A DNA stretch of 35,890 nucleotides from an uncultured Verrucomicrobiota bacterium (GCA_903838675.1 CAILZI010000256.1:1-35890); one strand, 5' to 3'; shown: positions 24,621 to 32,682, counted from the first letter of the stretch. The notes: generated by a model from the sequence alone, not told the origin. Translations and numbers: made by a program.

Positions 24621-25736
24621 TTATTCTGCCTTAAGCTTCAAATCTTTGAAGGCCACTTCGGGTTCCTCAAACTTGTATTCTCCGGCCTTGTCGCCATCCT
24701 TGGCCTGCCGCATTCCTTCAAAGATGATCTTGTCTTCGGGTGAAACACCTGAGCTGACAATGAAAAGGTCCTCCACCTCTTCGACCACGTGAATTCGCTC
24801 CTGCTTGATGATGTTATCCTTTCCGACCACAAACACGTAATGGTGGTCCAGGAGTTCGAACGTTGATTTCTGTGGAACAAGCAACGCATCCTTGACCATT
24901 TTCTTCATGCGGATGTTGCCAGTCTCACCATGTCGGAGCAGGCGGTCAGGATTCGGGAAGTCCGCACGGAATGGAATGGTGCCGGTTTGGTTGTTAAACT
25001 CCGCCTCAATGACATTGACTCTGCCTGGCTGATTGAAAATCTTGCCGTTCGCCATCAGCAGTTCGACTTTCTTTCGCTCCTCCGGTTGTTCCACGGACAT
25101 GTAGTCCAGGTACTCCGCTTCAGGGACATTGAAATAGACCCACATTTCACTGTTGTCTGACAGCGTGGTCAGCAAATCACCTTCATCCACCAGGCTGCCA
25201 TTCCGCAGGTGCAGGCGGTCCATCAGCCCTGGAAAAGGCGCATTGATGTTGGTGAAACCGAGATGGGCCTGGGCGAGGTTTACCACCGCCATCTTTTGCT
25301 CCCACTTCGCCTTCGAAATCGCCAGCTCCTTGTCAGACACCACCTTGCTCTCCGTCAGGCGCTTGGTGTTTTCGAATTCGACCTTCGCAACCTGGGCCTC
25401 GGCCTCAGCACTGGTCAGTTCTGCCTGGTAAACCAGAGGCAGGATTTTGAACATGGGGTCGCCTTCTTTCACGACCTGGCCTTCTTTGACGAAAACTGAC
25501 TGCAGGTAGCCGCGCTCCACTGCCCGGAGCTCAATGTTACGACAGGAACGGATCTGACACACGTATTCACGTGTGACAAGCGTGTCCCGCTTCAAGGGCT
25601 TGGTCAGGATCATCTGAGGCTCCTCTTCCTTCTCCTCATGCTCGGCCTCCTTATGGTGGCAGCTGCTGATCAGGATGCTGGCCACTAGGCCTGCATAAAT
25701 GAGGGTTTTTCGAGAAGCGATATGCAGTATTTCCAT
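24621..25736 (-). CDS. RND efflux membrane fusion lipoprotein (AcrA/MexE-like)
   Basis: This 371-aa periplasmic adaptor joins pump and channel. The lipoprotein signal ends at lipobox ISSC (Cys26), followed by a His/Glu-rich stretch (HHKEAEHEEKEEEP), which is unusual and could bind metal ions. The half-lipoyl block VERGYLQSVFVKEGQVVKEGDPMF lies at about residues 73-96, then a short alpha hairpin (about 103-155). The second half-lipoyl part is INAPFPGLMDRLHLRNGSLVDEGDLL, followed by beta-barrel and membrane-proximal domains ('P..a...l.....yVFvv'). It is the first gene of the operon and 318 bp downstream of a LacI regulator in the same direction. Confidence 0.95.
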   Translation of the reverse strand: MEILHIASRKTLIYAGLVASILISSCHHKEAEHEEKEEEPQMILTKPLKRDTLVTREYVCQIRSCRNIELRAVERGYLQSVFVKEGQVVKEGDPMFKILPLVYQAELTSAEAEAQVAKVEFENTKRLTESKVVSDKELAISKAKWEQKMAVVNLAQAHLGFTNINAPFPGLMDRLHLRNGSLVDEGDLLTTLSDNSEMWVYFNVPEAEYLDYMSVEQPEERKKVELLMANGKIFNQPGRVNVIEAEFNNQTGTIPFRADFPNPDRLLRHGETGNIRMKKMVKDALLVPQKSTFELLDHHYVFVVGKDNIIKQERIHVVEEVEDLFIVSSGVSPEDKIIFEGMRQAKDGDKAGEYKFEEPEVAFKDLKLKAE

Positions 25737-26054
25737 TCTTGGACATACGAAGCCACAGACTGCGGTCTATTCATATAACCTCTTCAAGGGGTTTTTGCCC
25801 CCACCCCCGACACCAGTGCGGGCGTTTGTTTGAAAGGGCGGACGCCACAGGGGATAAGTAAAAAGTATATCAGATTAGGTTTATGTATTTAAGAAAAAGC
25901 AAGGAAGCAATCCGTTTAGCTGGGAGCGAATACGCAAAAGTCTTCAAAGAACTGCAGTGCCTCAATGCCCGTTTCCAGGGCGTCATTTCAAGTCGGATCG
26001 CTCATGCCGTTTAAGACATGCTAACAATCAAGGTTGCACCTCCCATTGGCTGCT
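25737..26054. other. 318-bp AT-richer intergenic region upstream of the RND operon
   Basis: No ORF of substance is seen. The stretch 25858-25920 is distinctly AT-rich for this genome. On the minus strand it has a candidate -10 TATACT (25864-25869) with a weak -35 TTAAAT (25887-25892) at 17-bp spacing, which would give a leader of about 120 nt. Nearer the operon, 25774-25793 can fold into a 6-bp stem (aacctc / ggggtt) followed by Ts on the plus strand, of unclear meaning. Confidence 0.4.
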
Positions 26055-27071
26055 CTAGCTGGGGAATTGGGCCTCTTTTTGAGCCGTGCGCCATACCCCC
26101 TCCGTCATCACAATCCGCGGCGATTCGGGGATGCCCCGCTCATTCTGCTGGTACTGCGTCACCAGCAGATCCACCGCTGCTGCGCCTAGGACATCCGCCT
26201 GCTGGTCGATTCCCGGCACTTCGGGCATGTCCGCCCGCCAGCCGAGTGTCACATGGTCCGGCCTGCGGGAGGGGGGCAGGGTGGCCAGCCAGTCTTTCAC
26301 CAGATGGCCGCCGTCGATCACCACATCCGGCTTGGCCTCTCGTAGCCATTGGAGAAAATCATTGCGGCTGAGTGTTTTGCGCAGCGCCAGCAGCGTGCCC
26401 GGCTGCGCCAGCGGGTGGTGCGCCAGAAAACTGGCCGACCACGCCCGAAACATGCGCTCATTGATCGTGCTGCCGCAGTAAAAGCCGATGCGTTTGTAGC
26501 GCTGCTTCTTCAGCATGCGCAGCGCGGTCATCATGCCCAGGTAGTGGTGGTGATGCACGCGGTGCAGCTGCGGCCGGGCATAGCCCATGCCGATGACCAC
26601 GCTGCTGAATTTCTCCCACGCCATCGAGACATGGCCGCGGCTGCGTGACACCAGCGGCGAAAGGATGAAGCCGGGAATGCCACGTGCTTCGAGAATGGCG
26701 GACAGCCTCCGCGCCGTCATCCCTCGTGCGGCCAGATGAAACTCTTCGAGTTGAAAGCCGAGTTTCGCGGCCTGCTGGTGCGCCCCCAGCACCAGCTGCT
26801 GCGACCATGAAGAGCGCTCGATCTCCTGCGAGCTGCGCTCCGCCCACACAAAGGCCAGCGTGAGCGGCTCAGCCGCCCGCCGCGTTTGCCGCAGGTGCGT
26901 CATCAGCTTCGCGATCTCCGGATCAGGCCGGTAGCCGAGCTCGTCAGCGGTTTGTAGAATCTTCTCCTGCAACGCCGCCTCCACATGCTTCCCGCCGCGC
27001 AAGGCACGGGAGAACGTCATCTTGGAAATGCCAAGCCTGAGGGCGATGTCGTTCAAAGAAGGCCGTGCCAT
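26055..27071 (-). CDS. LacI-family transcriptional regulator
   Basis: This 338-aa repressor-type regulator has an N-terminal LacI helix-turn-helix (SLNDIALRLGISKMTFSRALRGG, residues 5-27) with hinge-helix residues after it. A periplasmic-binding-protein-like effector domain fills about residues 70-330. 'MTFSRAL' replaces the usual 'TVSRAL' in the recognition helix. The effector domain has HHHHYLGMMTALRMLKKQRYKRIGFY in place of the common 'd...g...at.hL...Ghr.Ig', as in other verrucomicrobial LacI proteins I recall. It is divergent from the cupin/alcohol dehydrogenase pair, its most likely target. The downstream RND operon in the same direction is a second candidate. Effector ligand unknown, probably a sugar. 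Confidence 0.92.
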   Translation of the reverse strand: MARPSLNDIALRLGISKMTFSRALRGGKHVEAALQEKILQTADELGYRPDPEIAKLMTHLRQTRRAAEPLTLAFVWAERSSQEIERSSWSQQLVLGAHQQAAKLGFQLEEFHLAARGMTARRLSAILEARGIPGFILSPLVSRSRGHVSMAWEKFSSVVIGMGYARPQLHRVHHHHYLGMMTALRMLKKQRYKRIGFYCGSTINERMFRAWSASFLAHHPLAQPGTLLALRKTLSRNDFLQWLREAKPDVVIDGGHLVKDWLATLPPSRRPDHVTLGWRADMPEVPGIDQQADVLGAAAVDLLVTQYQQNERGIPESPRIVMTEGVWRTAQKEAQFPS

Positions 27072-27101
27072 GCCGCACTCTACACAGGCTCATTCGCTGA
27101 A

Positions 27102-27113
27102 TCCAATGTTGGA
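27102..27113. promoter_or_regulatory. Candidate operator between LacI gene and cupin gene
   Basis: An imperfect dyad (TCCAA-TG-TTGGA) lies 31 bp upstream of the LacI-family ATG and 73 bp before the cupin ATG. LacI-type proteins bind such short palindromes, often with a central CG, which this one lacks. The assignment rests on symmetry and position only. Confidence 0.25.
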
Positions 27114-27185
27114 GTTGCGCTTGCACCGCTCGACAAATAACCGAACGCAAATCCTCGCCCCAAACGTAAACCCCGGCAAACCACC

Positions 27186-27596
27186 ATGAACATCCAACGC
27201 ATCGGCTCACAACCCTCCGGCAAAGGCCCTGCCGATTGGTTCACCGGCACGGTCCGCATCGATCCGCTTTTCCAGGCGCCATCTCCGGCACGTGTGGCGG
27301 GGGCCTCCGTCACCTTCGAGCCCGGTGCGCGCACCGCATGGCACACGCACCCGCTGGGGCAGACCTTGATCGTAACCGCAGGCTGCGGCCGCGTGCAGCG
27401 CGTGGGCGGCCCCATCGAAGAAATCCATCCCGGTGATGTCGTCTGGTTCCCGCCTGGTGAAAAGCACTGGCACGGTGCCTCCCCCACCACCGCCATGACT
27501 CACATCGCCATTCAGGAAAGCCTCGACGGCAAGGTCGTCGACTGGCTCGAACACGTCACCGACGACCAATATCAATCCTCTCAACCCCACTCTTAA
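27186..27596 (+). CDS. Cupin-domain protein ((R)-mandelonitrile-lyase-like)
   Basis: The 136-aa single-domain cupin has GARTAWHTHPLGQTLIVTAG as motif 1 (two His and a Gln in place of the usual Glu, about residues 48-67). Motif 2 is PGDVVWFPPGEKHWHGA, with a metal-binding His (about residues 85-101). The C-terminal MTHIAIQESLDGKVVDWLEHVTDDQY is typical of cupins next to carboxymuconolactone decarboxylase or alcohol dehydrogenase genes, often annotated as mandelonitrile lyase-like. The actual reaction is unknown. It lies 12 bp before the alcohol dehydrogenase gene and is divergent from the LacI regulator, so the two genes probably form one regulated unit. Confidence 0.88.
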   Translation: MNIQRIGSQPSGKGPADWFTGTVRIDPLFQAPSPARVAGASVTFEPGARTAWHTHPLGQTLIVTAGCGRVQRVGGPIEEIHPGDVVWFPPGEKHWHGASPTTAMTHIAIQESLDGKVVDWLEHVTDDQYQSSQPHS

Positions 27597-27608
27597 CTCC
27601 CCACCTAT

Positions 27609-28667
27609 ATGCCCACCGCCAAATCCTACGCCGCCTCCAGCGCCACCTCGCCCCTCGCATCCCTCCAGATTCCTCGTCGCGATCCTACTGAGCGCGATGT
27701 GGAAATCGAAATCCTCTTCTGCGGCGTCTGCCATTCAGACCTGCATCAAGTGCGCAACGAGTGGAGCGCCGTCCCCACCACCTATCCTTGCGTGCCTGGG
27801 CATGAAATCGTGGGCCGCGTGACGCAGGTTGGCTCTGCGGTGAAGAAACATAAGATCGGCGACATCGTCGGCGTCGGCTGTCTCGTGGATTCCGATCAAA
27901 CCTGCCCGCAGTGCCAGGCCAATCTTGAGCAGTTTTGCCCGCACAGCACCTTCACCTACAATTCGCCCGACAAACACGGCACCGCCCCCGTCACCTACGG
28001 CGGCTACTCCAGCAGCATCGTGGTGGACGAGCACTTCGTCCTCGGTGTCCCCGCCAATCTCAGCCTCGCCGGTGTCGCTCCTTTGCTCTGCGCCGGCATC
28101 ACCACGTATTCGCCGATGCGCCGCTGGGGCGATCTCAAAGGCAAGAAGGTCGGTGTCATCGGTCTCGGTGGCCTCGGTCACATGGGCGTGAAGTTCTCTC
28201 ATGCCTTCGGCGCGCACACCACCGTGCTCAGCACCTCGCCCAAAAAGAAGGAGTCCGCCCTCGCCCTCGGTGCTGACGAAGTCGTCATCTCCAGCGATGC
28301 CAACGACATGCAAAAGCACGCAGGCAGTTTCGACTTCATCCTCGACACCGTCTCCGCCGATCACGACATCAACGCCTACCTCAACCTCCTCAAAATCGAC
28401 GGCACCCTCACCCTCGTCGGCGCACCGGACAAGCCTCTCCCAGTCTCCGCCTTCGGCCTCATCTTCGGTCGCAAGCGCCTCGCTGGTTCCCTCATCGGCG
28501 GCATCGCCGAAACGCAGGAGATGCTCGACTTCTGCGGCACCCACAACATCACCTCCGACGTCGAAATCATCCCCATCCAAAAAATCAACGAAGCCTACGA
28601 GCGCCTTCTCAAGAGCGACGTGAAATACCGCTTCTCCATCGACATGGCCTCCCTCAAATCCGAGTAA
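27609..28667 (+). CDS. Zinc-type NAD(P)-dependent alcohol dehydrogenase (YahK-like)
   Basis: This 352-aa medium-chain dehydrogenase reduces aldehydes or oxidises alcohols in the cytoplasm. The catalytic zinc ligands are CGVCHSD (Cys about 39) and PGHEIVG (His/Glu about 62), with a later Cys in LLCAGITTYSP (about 160). The structural zinc loop reads VDSDQTCPQCQANLEQFC, with Asp where the first of the four cysteines usually stands. The cofactor motif is GLGGLGHMG (about residues 183-191), with STSPKKK following, which suggests NADPH. It matches the YahK/cinnamyl alcohol dehydrogenase-like branch. The gene follows the cupin by 12 bp and is closed by the terminator at 28693. Confidence 0.94.
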   Translation: MPTAKSYAASSATSPLASLQIPRRDPTERDVEIEILFCGVCHSDLHQVRNEWSAVPTTYPCVPGHEIVGRVTQVGSAVKKHKIGDIVGVGCLVDSDQTCPQCQANLEQFCPHSTFTYNSPDKHGTAPVTYGGYSSSIVVDEHFVLGVPANLSLAGVAPLLCAGITTYSPMRRWGDLKGKKVGVIGLGGLGHMGVKFSHAFGAHTTVLSTSPKKKESALALGADEVVISSDANDMQKHAGSFDFILDTVSADHDINAYLNLLKIDGTLTLVGAPDKPLPVSAFGLIFGRKRLAGSLIGGIAETQEMLDFCGTHNITSDVEIIPIQKINEAYERLLKSDVKYRFSIDMASLKSE

Positions 28668-28692
28668 TTCAACTCTCAGTCAAAACCTCTCA

Positions 28693-28724
28693 CGCGGTGC
28701 TTCCTCCCAGAAGCACCGCGTTTT
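28693..28724 (+). terminator. Terminator of the cupin/alcohol dehydrogenase unit
   Basis: A 10-bp perfect stem (cgcggtgctt at 28693-28702 with aagcaccgcg at 28711-28720) has an 8-nt loop and TTTT after it, 25 bp beyond the dehydrogenase stop. Confidence 0.85.
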
Positions 28725-28815
28725 CATTTCCTTTCTTCTCACCCGTTTCCCGCTGCGGAAGTCCGGCCCTTCCGAAATCATCAATCATAAATCGCAGATC
28801 ATAAATGCCCCGACC

Positions 28816-28828
28816 TGTTACCGTAACA
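28816..28828. promoter_or_regulatory. Candidate operator upstream of the FAD oxidoreductase
   Basis: A perfect dyad TGTTAC-C-GTAACA is centred 62 bp before the ATG at 28884. It resembles the half-sites of LacI-family operators of the gluconate type (tgttac...gtaaca), so a LacI-type regulator is a reasonable guess. No such regulator gene is directly adjacent. The nearest is at 26055. Confidence 0.4.
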
Positions 28829-28883
28829 AAGAACCTATGATTGCATTCCATGCCGGTTCTCGTTTAAAACGGACACCCCAACC

Positions 28884-31217
28884 ATGAAATCCGTCCTTCT
28901 CGCCAGTCTCCTCACCCTCGGTTCCGCCAGCGCTCAGCCGCTCTGGATCGAAGCCGAATCGTTCTCGAATCCGGGTGGCTGGGTGCTGGACACGCAGTTC
29001 ATCGACATCGTGGGCTCGCCTTACCTCATGGCGCATGGCATGGGCAAGCCCGTGAAGGATGCTTCCACCGAAGTGACACTGCCCGTCGGCGAGTACACCC
29101 TGTGGGCGCGCACCAAGAACTGGGTGGGCCCATGGGATGCTCCAGGCGCTCCCGGCCGCTTTGAGATCAGCGTGAACGGCGAGAAACTGAAGCACGAATT
29201 TGGCACCACCGGCAAGGACTGGCAGTGGGAAAAAGCCAGCCCGGTCAAAGTCTCCGGCAAAACCACTCTCAGCCTGCATGACCTCACCGGCTTCGATGGC
29301 CGCGTGGATGCGATCATCCTGAGCAAAGACGACAGCTTCACCCCACCCAACGACGTCGCCGCCACGAACAAGCTCCGTCGCCAACTGCTCGGCCTGCCGG
29401 ACAAAGCACCGGAGACCAGCGAGTATGATCTCGTGGTCATCGGCGGCGGTTACTCCGGCATGGGCGCGGCCATTTCAGGCGCACGTCAGGGCTTGAAGGT
29501 GGCCTTCGTTCAGAACCGCCCCGTGCTGGGGGGCAATGGCTCCAGCGAAATCCAGGTCTGGGCCATGGGCGGCACGCGCCGCGGTTTGTATCCGCATCTT
29601 GGCGAGATCGTGGAGGAGTTCGCCGATCGCGCCAGCAACAGCCCTGCCGCCACCCCGCAGGAGTTCAATGACAAGCTCAAGGAAGACACCGTGAAGGCGG
29701 AAAAGACCATCGAGCTCTTCCTCAACACGCACGTCTATGGCGTCGAGATGAGCGCAGACAAAAAGAACATCCGCAGCGTCATCGGCCTCGACACCAAGAG
29801 CGGCAAGGAGACGCGCTTTGTCGGCAAGTTCTTCGTCGATTGCACCGGTCACGGCAGCGTGGGCGCCCTGGCAGGCGCCGAGTTCATGATGGAAGAAAAA
29901 GGCCGCATGGGCATGAGCAACATGTGGGTCATGCAAAACCTCAAGAAGCCCGTGTCATGGCCGCAGACGCCCTGGGCGCTGCCTTTGAAGCTGGAAGATT
30001 TCCCTGAGCCGAAGGCACTCGCTCCCGTGGGCAAAAAGAACGGCGAAAACATGAAGGGCTATGACCTCGGCTACACGCCGGTGCCCGACCCCGAAGACTA
30101 CGTCCATGGCGAGTGGTTCTGGGAGAGCGGCTTCAACAAGGACCCCATCAACGACCTCGAACTCATTCGCGATCACAACTTCCGCGCCGTCTATGGCGCT
30201 GTCTCCGCGCTGAAGACGCTGAAGCCGGAAAAGTATGCCGACTACGATCTCTCGTGGCTCGCCTACATCGGCGGTCCGCGTGAATCCCGCCGCATCGTTG
30301 GCGACATGATTCTCAATGGCGAAGACATGGTCAAAGGCGTCATCCATCCCGACGGCTGCGTGCCCACCACCTGGGACCAGGACCTGCATTACCCGAAAGA
30401 GCAGTATGCGAAAAACTTCCCCGACAATCCCTTCATCAGCCGCGCTGAATTCGGCAAGCACACCGACCACAAGAACGGCTACCCCGTGCCCTACCGCTGC
30501 TTCTACAGCAAGGACATCGGCAATCTCTTCATGGCCGGCCGCACCATCAGCGTCGAGCGCCACGCGCTGGGCAGCACCCGCGTCATGCGCACCTGCGGCA
30601 TGATGGGCGAAGTCGTCGGCAAAGCCGCCTGGATCTGCGTGCGCCACCACACCTCCCCACGCGGTGTGTATGAGCAGTATCTCGACATCCTCAAGGACCT
30701 CATGAGCCAGCCCGGAGCCATGCGCCGCGCCACACTGGAGGCCGATCTCGTCCTGCCCGCCAACGCCAAGAAACTGCCACCCGTTGCCGAAGACGGCATC
30801 AATCCCGCGAAGCTCGAAGGCATCGTCATCGACGACAGCGAAGCCGAACTCACCGGCAAGTGGACGCACGGCGAAGGCCTCAAGCCCTTCGTTGGCAAAT
30901 ACTACAGCTACAGCAGCGATAAAACCGCCAGCGCCCGCTTTGCCTTCAGCGTGAAGCAGACCGGCAGCTACGAAGTCCGCATCTTCTTCCAGCCCCACGA
31001 AAACCGCGCCAAGACCGCCCCCGTCAGTGTCCTCAGCGCCGAGGGTGAAAAGACCGTCACGGTGGATCAAACCCAAGCCCCCAAAGACCCCCAGGGCGCC
31101 TACAGCCTCGGCACCTACAAGTTCACCGCCGGCGAAGAAGCCGCCGTCATCTTCCGCACCGCTGGTGCAGGCGGGAACGTGCATCTGGATGCCGTGCAGG
31201 TGCTGCCGGCGAAGTAG
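28884..31217 (+). CDS. Secreted multidomain FAD-dependent oxidoreductase
   Basis: The 777-aa protein has a Sec signal (residues 1-18, ending ASAQ). An N-terminal beta domain (about 19-155) starts PLWIEAESFSNPGGWVLD and resembles carbohydrate-binding folds. An FAD domain starting YDLVVIGGGYSGMGAA (about 180-196) gives the GxGxxG dinucleotide loop, with GGNGSSEIQVW soon after, as in the FAD_oxidored group. The C-terminal beta domain (about 645-777) begins GIVIDDSEAELTGKWTHGEG and ends GNVHLDAVQVLP, like the golvesin/xanthan-lyase C-terminal domain. The family is abundant in Planctomycetes and Verrucomicrobia and is suspected to act on polysaccharides. It is monocistronic, with a palindromic operator candidate upstream and no clear terminator. 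Substrate unknown. Confidence 0.9.
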   Translation: MKSVLLASLLTLGSASAQPLWIEAESFSNPGGWVLDTQFIDIVGSPYLMAHGMGKPVKDASTEVTLPVGEYTLWARTKNWVGPWDAPGAPGRFEISVNGEKLKHEFGTTGKDWQWEKASPVKVSGKTTLSLHDLTGFDGRVDAIILSKDDSFTPPNDVAATNKLRRQLLGLPDKAPETSEYDLVVIGGGYSGMGAAISGARQGLKVAFVQNRPVLGGNGSSEIQVWAMGGTRRGLYPHLGEIVEEFADRASNSPAATPQEFNDKLKEDTVKAEKTIELFLNTHVYGVEMSADKKNIRSVIGLDTKSGKETRFVGKFFVDCTGHGSVGALAGAEFMMEEKGRMGMSNMWVMQNLKKPVSWPQTPWALPLKLEDFPEPKALAPVGKKNGENMKGYDLGYTPVPDPEDYVHGEWFWESGFNKDPINDLELIRDHNFRAVYGAVSALKTLKPEKYADYDLSWLAYIGGPRESRRIVGDMILNGEDMVKGVIHPDGCVPTTWDQDLHYPKEQYAKNFPDNPFISRAEFGKHTDHKNGYPVPYRCFYSKDIGNLFMAGRTISVERHALGSTRVMRTCGMMGEVVGKAAWICVRHHTSPRGVYEQYLDILKDLMSQPGAMRRATLEADLVLPANAKKLPPVAEDGINPAKLEGIVIDDSEAELTGKWTHGEGLKPFVGKYYSYSSDKTASARFAFSVKQTGSYEVRIFFQPHENRAKTAPVSVLSAEGEKTVTVDQTQAPKDPQGAYSLGTYKFTAGEEAAVIFRTAGAGGNVHLDAVQVLPAK

Positions 31218-31295
31218 CTCGGTTGAGCTGCAAATGGCGTCTCGTCCGCCGTAGCGAAGACAGCCTGGGCATCGCGCAGGCACTAGCAAAGTGGT

Positions 31296-31428
31296 CCGCA
31301 CAGTCTCTGTGCGGCGCTCCGCAATCTCCCGTCCCTCCGCATAAAACCGCTTTCTCGTTCCCCCGATCCCCGGAGGGGATCACAGCCGGTAGCCAGGGGT
31401 AAGCTCGCGCAGCGAGCGCCACCCCTGG
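31296..31428. repeat. Structured palindromic repeat block
   Basis: Three perfect palindromes lie in a row: ccgcacag-tct-ctgtgcgg (31296-31314), gatcccc-gga-ggggatc (31365-31381), and a nested hairpin with outer arms ccaggggt/acccctgg and inner arms gctcgc/gcgagc (31393-31428). This looks like a REP/BIME-like element. I recall similar 'atccccggaggggatc...gccggtagcc' strings between genes of related bacteria, which needs a search. Nothing else is recognised in 31218-31592. Confidence 0.65.
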
Positions 31429-31592
31429 AAAGCTGCATGCAATCCGGGAAGCAAAGCCAGCGCTTTCTTCGCGTGCCGCGCTCACCAGAAGCGTCTGCAG
31501 CGAAGTTCCGCTTCAGGTCTCACGTTTGCCTCCATTCTTCCATACTCCAGCACAAGGTTGCCCCGAGCCGTATTTTGAGCCAATAATATCGC

Positions 31593-31757
31593 ATGACCGC
31601 CAGCCAAGCACTGACCTCCAATGCCGGAATTGAGCATGATGGAGACGAGCTTGAAGCCGTGCTGAATCAACGTGAGGCCGAGATGGATCAGAATCCATCG
31701 CTGGAGATCAGCCATCAAGAATTCCTGGCCCACTTCGCAGCTCGGCGTCAGGCGTGA
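31593..31757 (+). CDS. Small orphan addiction-module antitoxin-like protein
   Basis: This 54-aa ORF starts at the first ATG after an in-frame stop at 31584. The second half, LEAVLNQREAEMDQNPSLEI then SHQEFLAHFAARRQA, follows the pattern of the C-terminal part of addiction-module component antitoxins ('L..R..E...nP...i...E.l......'). The antitoxin at 32679-32945 in this window shows the same layout in its second half. The usual N-terminal part is missing, so it may be a truncated antitoxin or a distinct short type. No ParE/RelE toxin follows it on the plus strand. It has no clear Shine-Dalgarno sequence. It is probably expressed only if a promoter lies in the repeat block upstream. Confidence 0.5.
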   Translation: MTASQALTSNAGIEHDGDELEAVLNQREAEMDQNPSLEISHQEFLAHFAARRQA

Positions 31758-31958
31758 AGCTCGCCTTCCACAAAGCGGTGCTGCTGGGGATCGATCAGGC
31801 CTCTTAATCCCGCCGGGCTGTCACAATCAATCGCCGTGGGTGCCAACCCACGGTGGTCACGCAACCATGAATTCACCTGCACGCGGAACCGCGCAGCGGT
31901 GACAAGGCACAAAGAGAATGCTTGATGGATGCCGGTTTTCCAGAAGGCCGTTAGTTTC
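31758..31958. other. Gene-free stretch with one palindrome
   Basis: No convincing ORF is seen in either strand. A perfect 8-bp hairpin ccgtgggt-gcca-acccacgg lies at 31834-31853 and is probably another dispersed palindrome. A minus-strand frame running through here (31748-32170) is read as a shadow of the 31959-32297 gene extended through repeat sequence. Confidence 0.5.
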
Positions 31959-32297
31959 TCAGCAATAATCCGAAGCCATTCGCATGGCGGAAAACGCGAT
32001 GTAGGCGGCTGAGAAGGGTGGCTTATCCGCCAAGGGGCCAGCCAGCCAAGTGTCGAGCTGATCTTCGTGTGTTTGAATGATGTATTTAAGATTCTTAACA
32101 ACCTCGGCAGGTGCCGCTTCCACCAAGCTTTCTCTGTCAATATCATCAGACACTCCCCAAAAAACCGCATACGGAACTAGCGCTTGAAGTTCATCGGGTA
32201 CGTCTGCGTTATGAAATTGCACCTTCGGGCTCGATTCATAAAAATCTCCATACATCTGCTTGAGTTGGTCATCGTTAAGAACCGTTTCAGTTTTCAT
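31959..32297 (-). CDS. Hypothetical acidic protein (possible immunity-type)
   Basis: The 112-aa soluble acidic protein has no signal peptide. Visible blocks are NDDQLKQMYGDFYESSP (about residues 8-24), VPDELQALVPYAVFWGVSDD (about 33-52) and a C-terminal AAYIAFSAMRMASDYC. The Trp/Asp pattern and the 'y.aFsAMRMA.d' end remind me of small proteins found beside toxin or SMI1-like genes, so an immunity role is possible. No partner toxin is recognised next to it, and the family is unnamed to me. It lies in an accessory strip with repeats and toxin-antitoxin genes. The ATG at 32297 is the only sensible start. Confidence 0.6.
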   Translation of the reverse strand: MKTETVLNDDQLKQMYGDFYESSPKVQFHNADVPDELQALVPYAVFWGVSDDIDRESLVEAAPAEVVKNLKYIIQTHEDQLDTWLAGPLADKPPFSAAYIAFSAMRMASDYC

Positions 32298-32388
32298 AGG
32301 CTATGGGGCTGACAAAGTTGGAGGATCGACCGCATCGGTGCCGCTCTTGTAGTAGCCGGCAGTGGCGATAGGAAGAACGTTTTACGGG

Positions 32389-32682
32389 TCAGTTGAGGCG
32401 CTCGCGCCAGTAACCGGGACGCCGGTGCAGATGCATGACCGCGATGATGCGCAGCTCGCGGCCTTCGATGCGGTAGATGACTGCGTATGGGAAGTCCTCC
32501 ACGCGGACTTTGCGCATGTCACCATCGAAGCAGCGGAACCTCTCCGGGGTTCGGCTCATTTGCTCCAGGGCCTCTTCGACCACGGCAACGAAGCGTTCAC
32601 CCAGCTTGTCATCGATGCGGGCATAGTATTCGATGGCCTCGTAATATTCGATCCGGGCATGCCTGCTCCAAAGCTGGCTCAT
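32389..32682 (-). CDS. ParE/RelE-family toxin
   Basis: This 97-aa toxin of the ParE/RelE superfamily has ARIEYYEAIEYYARIDDKLGERFVAVVEEALEQM as the N-terminal helical hairpin (about residues 9-42). Then come the RFRCFDGDMRKVRVEDFPYAVIYRIE strands (about 48-73) and the closing LRIIAVMHLHRRPGYWRER, with the His/Arg/Trp pattern typical of ParE ('a..H..r.p.yW..R'). ParE-type proteins poison DNA gyrase and RelE-type cleave ribosome-bound mRNA. The absence of a clear RelE catalytic set favours ParE. Its ATG overlaps the antitoxin stop in ATGA, so the two are coupled in antitoxin-first order. Confidence 0.9.
   Translation of the reverse strand: MSQLWSRHARIEYYEAIEYYARIDDKLGERFVAVVEEALEQMSRTPERFRCFDGDMRKVRVEDFPYAVIYRIEGRELRIIAVMHLHRRPGYWRERLN

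Noticed and set aside
29955..31301. 448-aa minus-strand open frame inside the FAD oxidoreductase
   Set aside because: It is a shadow of the real gene and shows no domains, only an alternating Ala/Val/Asp/Glu pattern.
31482..31733. 83-aa minus-strand frame opposite the small antitoxin-like ORF
   Set aside because: It has no family pattern, whereas the plus-strand ORF has an antitoxin-like motif and proper boundaries.
31748..32170. 140-aa minus-strand frame overlapping the unknown acidic protein
   Set aside because: It overlaps the better 112-aa gene in another frame and runs through palindromic repeat sequence.
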